DNA of 46,401 nt from the NCBI GenBank assembly GCA_016195405.1, contig JACPZP010000086.1, positions 1-46,401 on the forward strand, read 5' to 3'. This DNA comes from Planctomycetota bacterium (lineage in GTDB: Bacteria; Planctomycetota; Planctomycetia; Gemmatales; Gemmataceae). The position numbers and the translations under genes were made by a program. This document shows, in pieces, positions 1 to 6,465 of the stretch (positions are counted from its first letter, which is position 1; the number at the start of each line of letters is the position of its first letter). The notes below the pieces were generated by a model, which did not search any database, had not been told where the DNA came from, and was given only the letters and a program-made list of their open reading frames with translations.

Positions 1-175
1 TGCACCTGTCCCTGGCTGCGACCGGCGTCATTTAGCAGATATAGCCAGTGACTACGATCCCACGCCAGCAACCAGCCTTTTTCCCGCGCAAGCGAAAGGC
101 CGGACGCAGGCGACTGCAATGATTGAACCCAGAGGGGAACGAAGGAAAACGCGAGAGGATCGCTGGACAAGGGAA

Positions 176-1771
176 TTACTTTTCGTTCTTCAGGAGGCGG
201 CGGGCATCGTCCAGAGCGGCTCGCTCCTGGTCGTCAGAAGTGGAAAAGTGATCGGGGGTGACGCCGCGGCCAGTGTAGGGAAGACCTTCCGGAGAAAAGA
301 AACGGGCAACCGTCAAGCGCAGGCCGCCGCTGGGGCTATTGCCCGAAACGGACGGCAGCTTCAAGACACACTGCGTGCAGCCTTTGCCGAAGGTGGTTTG
401 GCCGACCAGCCAAGCCCGTTTGTGATCCTTGAGGGCGCCGACGAGGACTTCGGCAGCGCTCGCCGTCTCGCCGTCGATAAGGACGACTAGCGGAATGGCG
501 AGGGCATTGGGATTGCGCGACTGATAGACGGCGTTGAGCTTGGGGTCGGTGTTTTGCGTGGACGCGATGACGCCGTTGGCGATGAAGCGCCGGGCGACAT
601 CGATGGCCGCTTCAAAAACGCCGCCGCTGTTGCCGCGCAGATCGAGAATCAGGACCTTCACGTTTGCGAGGATCCCGGCGAGGACGGCATCGACTTCTTG
701 AACGGTTGTTTCCTGGAAAGAACTGATATGCAAGTAACCAATGTCCTCCTCGGCCATACTCACATGCGCCTGAACGCTGGGCGTGAACATGCCGCGGCGC
801 TGGAGCGTTACCACGTAGGGCATGGCCATGCCCATGCGAAGAACTTCCAGTTCGACGTTGGCGCCGGCAGTGCCCTGCAGCAGGTCTTGGACCGCCTCGA
901 CCATCAGCATGGCGACGGGCTTCCGGTCGATCGCAATGATGATGTCGCCGGCGGCCAGCTTGCCTGATTTCTCGGCCGGGCTGAGCGGAGCGATTTCGCC
1001 GATAGTGACCTTGCCGTCGAGGCTGCTGCGCAAGGTCAGGCCAACACCTACCAGCTCTCCGCCTCGCAACGAGTCGCACAATTCGCGGAGTTGAATCGGC
1101 GTGAGATAGAACGTGTAATCATCGAAGGCATAGCAGGCGCCGCAAGCGAATTCCATGATGGAGATGGTGCTCGGAATCTGCAGCGCGTTTTGGGCATTGA
1201 TGGCAATTTCACGAAGCAACTTTTCGGCTTGGTCTCGACTCGTGGGAACGACCGCACCCCATGTCCGTTTGACAAACTCCCGAAACGCTTTGATCTCGTC
1301 GTCTTTCTCTTTGAAGCCCGGCAAGTAAAGCTCGCGGAATCTCTTGTCTGCCAGCGCGAAGTCGAATTCTTCAAGCCCTTTTTGGAAGATTCGGGCCGGG
1401 TCCACTTTCTTGCGATCGAGCGAATTGTCCAACAGCGTATCGCGGATCATGGCGTGGAGCTTGAGCGCTTGGCCGTAGCTCAAAGACAGAACCTCTTTGC
1501 GGAAGTTGATGTCGTCGTGACGGCGGTTCTGCCAGAAGCGCCTGAGCGCGTGTTGATACTTCGCGTGCAACCCCGGAGCGTTGCGATGGTCGCGAAGGAT
1601 GGCTTCGTAGAGATCACAAGCCTTGTCCCATTGGCCGTCGCTTTCAAGCGCGCTTGCCTTGAGAAGGTCTTTTTCGAGTAGCTTATTGTCGAAATAGGCG
1701 GCGACGATTTGAGGGAAGAGAATGAGTCCGGCAAATAGGAGGGAGACGCTCCAAGATCGGCGCGGATTCAT
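176..1771 (-). CDS. S41 family C-terminal processing peptidase with PDZ domain
   Basis: Serine protease of the CtpA/Prc family, expected in the periplasm or at the membrane, where such enzymes cut proteins near their C-terminus. The start at 1771 (MNPRRSW) gives a hydrophobic N-terminal signal or anchor (SVSLLFAGLILFPQIVAA) and has GAGGAGG 12 nt upstream. A longer in-frame start at 1822 would lie inside the promoter. After an N-terminal region of about 230 residues with a possible TPR-like start, a PDZ domain spans about residues 233-325. The S41 domain follows, with the catalytic serine at about 438 (ETASAAE) and the lysine at about 463 (TTFGKG). The 25-residue spacing matches the Ser-Lys dyad of the family. 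The protein has 531 residues. A TTGACA/TATAGT promoter lies directly upstream. The family call is secure; the substrate is unknown. Confidence 0.93.
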   Translation of the reverse strand: MNPRRSWSVSLLFAGLILFPQIVAAYFDNKLLEKDLLKASALESDGQWDKACDLYEAILRDHRNAPGLHAKYQHALRRFWQNRRHDDINFRKEVLSLSYGQALKLHAMIRDTLLDNSLDRKKVDPARIFQKGLEEFDFALADKRFRELYLPGFKEKDDEIKAFREFVKRTWGAVVPTSRDQAEKLLREIAINAQNALQIPSTISIMEFACGACYAFDDYTFYLTPIQLRELCDSLRGGELVGVGLTLRSSLDGKVTIGEIAPLSPAEKSGKLAAGDIIIAIDRKPVAMLMVEAVQDLLQGTAGANVELEVLRMGMAMPYVVTLQRRGMFTPSVQAHVSMAEEDIGYLHISSFQETTVQEVDAVLAGILANVKVLILDLRGNSGGVFEAAIDVARRFIANGVIASTQNTDPKLNAVYQSRNPNALAIPLVVLIDGETASAAEVLVGALKDHKRAWLVGQTTFGKGCTQCVLKLPSVSGNSPSGGLRLTVARFFSPEGLPYTGRGVTPDHFSTSDDQERAALDDARRLLKNEK

Positions 1772-1820
1772 TCGCACTGCCAACCTCCTCAATTCGACAG
1801 TCCGGGAAGACCAGACTTGC

Positions 1821-1849
1821 ACTATAATCTATGGGTAACTCTATGTCAA
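1821..1849 (-). promoter_or_regulatory. Sigma70-type promoter of the S41 peptidase gene
   Basis: On the minus strand TTGACA (1849-1844) and TATAGT (1826-1821) are separated by exactly 17 nt. Transcription would begin near 1814, about 43 nt before the chosen ATG at 1771. The -35 box matches the consensus perfectly and the -10 box at five of six positions. This also argues against a start codon at 1822. Confidence 0.65.
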
Positions 1850-2047
1850 AGACGATCCAGGCATTAGAAAGTTTCTATTTTTAATTCATTTACCGTCAGC
1901 GAAGGGCAATTGGGTCCCAATCATTTTGCGGTCATGTGTTAGGAAAGCGGCGCTGGGTCGTCTTCAAGGTAGAAAAGCGACGCCTGCCCCATATCCCACT
2001 TGGCACGATTTCGAGGGCGCGATTTCGACGGCAGGGAATGAGGGCCC

Positions 2048-2584
2048 ATGAAGTCCAGGGCGAAACGGGATCCGCGACAGGCGGAGTTTGAGGAGATTTA
2101 CCAACGCCATACCCGCGAGGTTTGGGCTGTTGCCTATGCGCGATGGTTGAATGCCGACCTCGCGTTGGACATCATGCAGGAGACATTTCTCCGGCTGTGG
2201 AAGCAATGGCAGGAGGGGAACGAAATCCTCAATCCGCGTGCGTGGCTGCTTCGGGTTGCCCGAAATCTCGCGGAAGACTATGCCAAAAGCTCTTTCCGCC
2301 GCAACGGCACGCAGGCGCCCCAAACGATGAACGGGGTCAAAGGCCGCGACGTGCTGCCCCTGGAAAAGATGGAGCGGCAGGAAACATTTGGCCGACTGCG
2401 GAAAGAAATGGATAAATTGGCGCCTGCGGACCGCGAGATCTTGACGCTCCGCTACGCCATGGAATACAACGCCAGCGAAATTGCCGATATTCTAGATGTG
2501 AACGCAACCGCCGTGCACATGCGCCTGAGCCGGGCTCGACAACGCCTGGCGGAGCGCCTCGCCGGCAAGGGATTGGTGCCCTGA
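2048..2584 (+). CDS. ECF-type RNA polymerase sigma factor
   Basis: Sigma-70 family protein of 178 residues, the usual size for group 4 (ECF) sigma factors, which direct RNA polymerase to a small regulon. Region 2 covers roughly residues 14-80, with the conserved stretch DIMQETFLRLWKQW. Region 4 covers roughly 118-172, with the helix-turn-helix EYNASEIADILDVNATAVHM followed by RLSRARQRLAE. The next gene begins 2 nt after the stop and encodes a one-TM protein, the classical position for an anti-sigma factor. A secreted PDZ protein follows. The 13-bp near-palindrome ATTGGGTCCCAAT at 1909-1921 in the upstream gap is a possible operator, but nothing else supports that. The stimulus and regulon cannot be read from the sequence. 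Confidence 0.9.
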   Translation: MKSRAKRDPRQAEFEEIYQRHTREVWAVAYARWLNADLALDIMQETFLRLWKQWQEGNEILNPRAWLLRVARNLAEDYAKSSFRRNGTQAPQTMNGVKGRDVLPLEKMERQETFGRLRKEMDKLAPADREILTLRYAMEYNASEIADILDVNATAVHMRLSRARQRLAERLAGKGLVP

Positions 2585-2586
2585 CC

Positions 2587-3024
2587 ATGATTCCTCACAT
2601 GACCCAGACACATGGTATGCCCGCGCATGACGTGGACGGCGTCCTGCGCGACTATTTCCGCGCTGAGATGCCCCAGCCTTGGCCTCAAGCAGCCGCTTTG
2701 GAATGTGCCGAGCCGCCCGTTCTCGCGCTGAAACGCTCGCGGTTGCGAGGCTACCATCGGCTGGCGCTGGCGGCGTCGATCGCGCTATTGGTGCTGAGCT
2801 ATCTGGCACTGGCCGGGAACTTCTCCCAAAACAACGGCACGCCAATGGACCGCCAAGGTGGAATCATTGGCTTTAGGAACATTCGCGATTTGAACCCGCA
2901 TCGTGAGCGTTTGCCGAGCGGCGCCGAGGGACTTCGCTGGGAGGAGTCTGTGCCAAGCGACGGCGCTCGTCCCGCGCAGATCATTAACGTCCAAGAAACA
3001 AAAAAACCCAACCAGCCTCGCTGA
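2587..3024 (+). CDS. One-TM protein, candidate anti-sigma factor
   Basis: Protein of 145 residues with no family I recognise. The N-terminal part of about 55 residues is cytoplasmic-like and contains DVDGVLRDYFRAEMPQPWP. One hydrophobic segment follows at about residues 58-77 (LALAASIALLVLSYLALAG), then a polar tail of about 70 residues. The start lies 2 nt after the stop of the ECF sigma gene, so the two are probably translationally coupled. Position and topology (short cytoplasmic part, one TM, exported tail) fit an anti-sigma factor. I see no zinc-binding HX3CX2C motif, so it would not be of the ZAS type. The gene is probably real; the role is inference from context. Confidence 0.65.
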   Translation: MIPHMTQTHGMPAHDVDGVLRDYFRAEMPQPWPQAAALECAEPPVLALKRSRLRGYHRLALAASIALLVLSYLALAGNFSQNNGTPMDRQGGIIGFRNIRDLNPHRERLPSGAEGLRWEESVPSDGARPAQIINVQETKKPNQPR

Positions 3025-3046
3025 GCGGCGCTGGGGGAGCGTGGCG

Positions 3047-3715
3047 ATGTCTCGGTTCGGCCTTTTGGCTTCTCTTGGAATTCTCCTTTCCCCATACTTC
3101 GCTCTTGCGCAATCCACTCAGCCGGATTCCTCTGCGAGTCTGGGTCTGAAGCTCGCGCCGGTGCCGGAAGCTCTCTATGCGCAAATGCCGGAACTTCCAA
3201 ACGGCAAGGGCATCCTGATCGACAAGATTGACTCGGAACACGCGGCATTTCGAGGCGGCCTACGCCGGCATGATATCGTCACTCGGGCCGCGGGAAAGCC
3301 GGTTCAAGATTCCACAGAGTTGCTCCACAATCTCGGCCGCGTGCAAGCCGGTCAGATTCTCGAGCTGACCCTTTTCCGCGCGGGCAAGGAAAAGACTCTG
3401 CCGTTCACGATCCCGCGCCCCGATGAAAAAGGTCTCAACGCGTTCACGGCGCCCAAGAGCTTCTTGAAGCCCGGCGGCCCGCCCGCGGTCAGCGTTCAGT
3501 GTCAACCGATGGATAATGGTAAGCTCGACGTCACCATCCTTTATTACGTCAACAACTCCGCCAAGCTCGACCGGCTTAATTTCACGGGCGCCATCAACGA
3601 CATCGAAACGCAGTTTCAGAGCCACGCCCGCGAACAGCAATTGCCCGAACGCGTCGTCGACCTAGTCGACGTCGCCCTGCGCCGGCTCCGCGAAATCAAC
3701 CAAAACGCCAAATAA
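3047..3715 (+). CDS. Secreted PDZ-domain protein
   Basis: Protein of 222 residues starting at ATG 3047, preceded by GGGGGAG at 3034-3040. Upstream in-frame codons back to 2903 overlap the previous gene and are not needed. The N-terminus is a typical signal peptide (MSRFGLLASLGILLSPYFALAQ). A PDZ domain spans about residues 45-125, with GILIDKIDSEHAAFRGGLRR and DIVTRAAGKPVQDSTEL. The remaining roughly 95 residues include ILYYVNNSAKLDRLNFTGAI and match no family I recognise. There is no protease domain, so it is probably a periplasmic adaptor or sensor. It lies 22 nt behind the candidate anti-sigma gene; a part in the same envelope-sensing module is plausible, because PDZ proteins regulate some sigma/anti-sigma pairs. 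Confidence 0.82.
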   Translation: MSRFGLLASLGILLSPYFALAQSTQPDSSASLGLKLAPVPEALYAQMPELPNGKGILIDKIDSEHAAFRGGLRRHDIVTRAAGKPVQDSTELLHNLGRVQAGQILELTLFRAGKEKTLPFTIPRPDEKGLNAFTAPKSFLKPGGPPAVSVQCQPMDNGKLDVTILYYVNNSAKLDRLNFTGAINDIETQFQSHAREQQLPERVVDLVDVALRRLREINQNAK

Positions 3716-3720
3716 CACTT

Positions 3721-3770
3721 GTAGCCGCAGGTTTCAACCTGCGAAATCGCAGCCTGAAGGCTGCGGCTAC
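3721..3770. repeat. Double-hairpin palindromic element (GTAGCCGCAGG family)
   Basis: A 50-bp element with an outer stem GTAGCCGCAG/CTGCGGCTAC enclosing two hairpins, GCAGGTTTCAACCTGC and GCAGCCTGAAGGCTGC. It begins 5 nt after the TAA of the PDZ gene. A close relative lies at 13764-13815 in the opposite orientation, and a diverged one at 17849-17899. It probably acts as a 3'-end stabiliser or terminator in RNA, like REP elements. Confidence 0.85.
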
Positions 3771-3787
3771 GGGCGGCTACGGAGTTC

Positions 3788-3816
3788 TCTAGACAAAACC
3801 GGGAATTTGGTCTAGA
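3788..3816. promoter_or_regulatory. Inverted repeat upstream of the RNA helicase gene
   Basis: TCTAGAC (3788-3794) and GTCTAGA (3810-3816) form a 7-bp inverted repeat with a 15-nt spacer, 43 nt before the helicase start. The spacing suits a dimeric regulator, but no regulator is known. Low confidence. Confidence 0.3.
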
Positions 3817-3859
3817 TTAGAGGAAATAGTGAACACACGTTTTTTCCTTGGAGGTTCGT

Positions 3860-5095
3860 TTGACGACTGCCGCTCTAGTGGAACGCCCGTCTGGCTTCCA
3901 CGCCCTTGATTTGTCCCCTTCCGTTCTGTCCGCTCTTGATCGTGTCGGTTACATTGAGCCAACTCCCATTCAAGCGGCGTTGATTCCGAAAGCTCTCGCC
4001 GGCCGCGACGTCATTGGCCAGGCTCAGACGGGCACCGGCAAAACTGCCGCCTTCTTGCTGCCGTTCTTCAATCGCTGGCGCGACCGCAACGAGCCCGGCC
4101 CGCAGGCCCTGGTGCTGGCGCCGACGCGCGAGCTGGTCGTGCAGGTGGCCCAAGAAGCCAACCGCATCGCTCCGCACAAACGCTGCCGGACCGTGCCGAT
4201 CATCGGCGGTCAACGCTTCCGCGAGCAACTTCAGGAGCTGCGCCAAGGCTGCAACATCGTCGTCGGCACGCCCGGCCGCATCCTCGATCATCTTTCGCGC
4301 GGCACACTGCAGTTCGACCGCGTCAACTACCTCGTCCTCGACGAAGCCGATCGCATGCTCGACATCGGCTTCCGCCCCGACATCGAACGCATCCTGCGCC
4401 GTTGCCCCAGCGAGCGCCAAACCTTCCTGCTCTCGGCCACGTTGCCCCCGCCGGTCCTGCGGCTGGCGCATCGCTACATGATCGACGCGTTTCACATCAA
4501 TCTGTCGCCCGCGGAATTGACGGTCGAGAGCATCCGGCAGACTTATGTCTCCGTCGCGGCGCACAAGAAATTCGACCTCTTGCTCAAGGTGATCGAAAAG
4601 GAACGGCCCCGGCAGTGCATCATCTTCTGCGAGCGCAAACGCTGGGCGCAGGAGATCTACGACGACCTGCGCCGCGTCTTCAAGCGCGTCGCGGTGATGC
4701 ACGGCGACTTGGAGCAGCCGCAGCGCACCCGCATCATGCAGCGTTTTCGCGAGGGATCGGTGGCGTGCCTGGTGGCGACCGACGTGGTGGGCCGCGGCAT
4801 CGACGTCATGGGCATCTCGCACATCATCAACTACGACCTGCCGGCCGACCCGGAAAACTACGTCCACCGCATTGGCCGCACCGGCCGCATGGGCAAGGAC
4901 GGCGTGGCCATCGCGTTCGTCACGCCGGAGCAGGGCGAGCTGTTGACCAATATCGAGGCCTACATCAATAGGGAAGTGCCCGAAGACCGGCACGAGGAAT
5001 ACGACGCCTTTCGAGCCCCGAAGAAGACCCAAGAGCCCAAAGTCTACGTCCCCGTCTTCGGCGACCGTTCGCGCAAATACAGCCGCCGTCTCTAA
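3860..5095 (+). CDS. DEAD-box ATP-dependent RNA helicase (RhlE/CshA-like)
   Basis: ATP-dependent RNA helicase that remodels RNA or ribonucleoprotein in the cytoplasm. The whole motif set is present: Q motif (GYIEPTPIQ), motif I (AQTGTGKT), Ia (PTRELV), Ib (TPGR), II (DEAD in VLDEADRMLDIGF), III (SAT), and C-terminal motifs including ATDVVGRGIDV and HRIGRTGRMG. Length is 411 residues, a minimal helicase core with a short basic tail and no long RNA-binding extension. The start is a TTG at 3860 with GGAGG at 3850-3854 (5-nt spacing); the in-frame TTG at 3848 would overlap the ribosome-binding site. Assignment to the RhlE-like group is by overall similarity only. It appears to be transcribed alone. 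Confidence 0.95.
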   Translation: MTTAALVERPSGFHALDLSPSVLSALDRVGYIEPTPIQAALIPKALAGRDVIGQAQTGTGKTAAFLLPFFNRWRDRNEPGPQALVLAPTRELVVQVAQEANRIAPHKRCRTVPIIGGQRFREQLQELRQGCNIVVGTPGRILDHLSRGTLQFDRVNYLVLDEADRMLDIGFRPDIERILRRCPSERQTFLLSATLPPPVLRLAHRYMIDAFHINLSPAELTVESIRQTYVSVAAHKKFDLLLKVIEKERPRQCIIFCERKRWAQEIYDDLRRVFKRVAVMHGDLEQPQRTRIMQRFREGSVACLVATDVVGRGIDVMGISHIINYDLPADPENYVHRIGRTGRMGKDGVAIAFVTPEQGELLTNIEAYINREVPEDRHEEYDAFRAPKKTQEPKVYVPVFGDRSRKYSRRL

Positions 5096-5100
5096 AACGG

Positions 5101-5148
5101 TGGCACGCCCTGAGTCTTCGAAGGGCGTGGGGTTCGCACGCCCTCCAG
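5101..5148. repeat. Double-hairpin palindrome after the helicase stop codon
   Basis: ACGCCCTGAGTCTTCGAAGGGCGT forms one hairpin and AGGGCGTG/CACGCCCT a second that shares an arm, so the structures may alternate. It begins 6 nt after the TAA. The loop CTGAGTCTTCGAAG is identical to the loop of the 78/87-bp elements at 12646-12723 and 37868-37954, which suggests common origin although the stems differ. It is a likely transcription-end or mRNA-stability structure. Confidence 0.65.
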
Positions 5149-5585
5149 GATGCGTCTATCACCGTTAGACGCATTATTCCTCCATAAGTGCATATTTCCA
5201 AACAACATCCGTGAATGCGTCTAACGACACACCCCCACCCACATGTCTTTGAATGAAAACGCGGATGTGTTAGACGAATCGTTGAAGGCTATCCATAATG
5301 ATTTTCACACCAAGCACTTAAATCGTTTAGCACTTCTAAGGCACCCGGTTATTCCTTTTTCCATCGGCAAATTTTATCGAATTTGCGCACATTACCTTTG
5401 ACTCCCATTTTTACATTTCTTATGCTTGCCCTTGGGGAACCATTTTCTCGGGTTGCGTAACCTAGGAAGACTACGCTCGGCGCGAGGTTTGCACTAAACG
5501 GGCTGTCGTTCCATTACGCAAACCCATCAGGCCAGCGTCCTTCGCCCAGCGACGAAGGCGCCCTACTGGAAAGGGGAAGCACAAG
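5149..5585. other. Non-coding gap with four alternating copies of a CGTCTAA core
   Basis: I see no convincing gene in this gap. Its left part holds four copies of the core CGTCTA(A) in alternating orientation: 5153-5158 (plus), 5166-5171 (minus), 5218-5224 (plus) and 5269-5275 (minus). The first pair makes a perfect 8-bp stem, TGCGTCTA/TAGACGCA, with a 7-nt loop. The second pair makes a longer imperfect stem around a 40-nt loop. The rest is A/T-richer than its surroundings and should contain the promoter of the Cys-rich protein gene. No clear -35/-10 pair was found. Confidence 0.5.
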
Positions 5586-6347
5586 ATGTACAGCGTGTTG
5601 TTGGCGGCGATGCTGACTACGGGGGGGGAGGCGACTGCCTGGGGCTGGGGCCACGGCTGTTCCGGCGGACGCTCCGGCGGTTTGTTCCATGGCGGCGGCT
5701 GGTGTCACGGCTGCAATGGCGGCTCTTGTTACGGTTGCAGCGGTTGCGGCGGCTGTTACGGTTGCAACGGTTGCTCCGGTTGTTGGGGTTGCTACGGCGG
5801 GGGCCGCTCGCATGGCTGCTATGGCTCGTGCCATGGCTGCTGGGGCTGCTACGGCGGTCGTTCCAGCTACAGTTACAGCAGCTGCTTCGGCTGCTCGGGT
5901 TGCTACGGCCTCTTCGGCTGCTCGGGCTGTTATGGTTCCTGCTACGGTTCCTGCTACGGCTGCTCGGGCGGCGTGATCATGAGCCCAGGCACTATGAGCC
6001 CCGGCACTATGAGCCCAGGCACTGGCCCTCCGGCCTCCAAAGACAAGAAAGACTTCAAAGCGCCACCGCCGGGCCAAAAAGAAATCTCCACTTCGAACGT
6101 CGCCCGCATCAGCGTAAGCCTGCCGGCCGAAGCCAGGCTTTGGGTCGACGACGTGAGTTGCCCGCTCACTTCGAGTCTGCGAACTTTCAACACGCCGGCA
6201 CTGGAGCCGGGCCGCCAGTACTACTACACGTTGCGGGTCGAGATCAACCAGGGCGAGCAACCCATCACCCAGGAACGCCGCATTTACCTAAGCGCGGGCC
6301 AGCAGATCAACATCGATTTCAATAATCTGGCCACCGCGAGCCGCTGA
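5586..6347 (+). CDS. Secreted Cys/Gly/Tyr-repeat protein with C-terminal TIGR03000-type domain
   Basis: Protein of 253 residues in two parts. After a short hydrophobic start (MYSVLLAAMLTTGGEATA), residues of about 20-130 are made of imperfect GCYGCSGC, GCWGCYGG and GSCYG units with several dozen cysteines. Three MSPGT units follow. The C-terminal part of about 85 residues (VARISVSLPAEARLWVDDV, then LEPGRQYYYTLRVE, then AGQQINIDF) matches the beta-rich TIGR03000 domain known almost only from planctomycetes. GGGGAA precedes the ATG. Cysteine-rich repeats suggest a disulfide- or metal-rich cell-surface or coat protein; this is inference. Number and order of repeat units probably vary between strains. 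TIGR03000 has no known biochemical function. Confidence 0.85.
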   Translation: MYSVLLAAMLTTGGEATAWGWGHGCSGGRSGGLFHGGGWCHGCNGGSCYGCSGCGGCYGCNGCSGCWGCYGGGRSHGCYGSCHGCWGCYGGRSSYSYSSCFGCSGCYGLFGCSGCYGSCYGSCYGCSGGVIMSPGTMSPGTMSPGTGPPASKDKKDFKAPPPGQKEISTSNVARISVSLPAEARLWVDDVSCPLTSSLRTFNTPALEPGRQYYYTLRVEINQGEQPITQERRIYLSAGQQINIDFNNLATASR

Positions 6348-6351
6348 TTTC

Positions 6352-6462
6352 GTCAGTTGTCAGTAGTCAGTTGTCAGTAGTTCAGTCAACGGACTACTGA
6401 CAACGGACCACTGACGGATCTGCTTGATCAACGGACCACTGACAACTAACAACCGGCCACTC
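6352..6462. repeat. Cluster of TCAGTTGTCAGT direct and inverted repeats between convergent genes
   Basis: The gap between two converging genes is built almost wholly from variants of CAGTTGTCAGTAGT, first in one orientation (about 6353-6384) and then inverted as ACTGACAACGGACCACTGAC (about 6396-6414), with further inverted copies to 6460. RNA from either strand could fold into a long hairpin, so it may act as a bidirectional terminator. Such CAGT-rich repeats occur scattered in several bacterial genomes. Confidence 0.65.
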
Positions 6463-6465
6463 ACC

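Noticed and set aside
1..175. Possible terminator or small RNA at the left edge
   Set aside because: A weak GCCTTT/AAAGGC pair at 75-100 is the only structure; no T-tract and no clear gene.
3875..5032. Long open frame on the minus strand opposite the RNA helicase
   Set aside because: It is antisense to a gene with complete DEAD-box motifs; its composition is that of a GC-rich shadow frame and no family is recognisable.
5509..6260. Ala/Thr-rich minus-strand frame opposite the Cys-rich gene
   Set aside because: It is the complement of the repetitive Cys/Gly/Tyr codons; the plus-strand frame ends in a recognisable TIGR03000-type domain.
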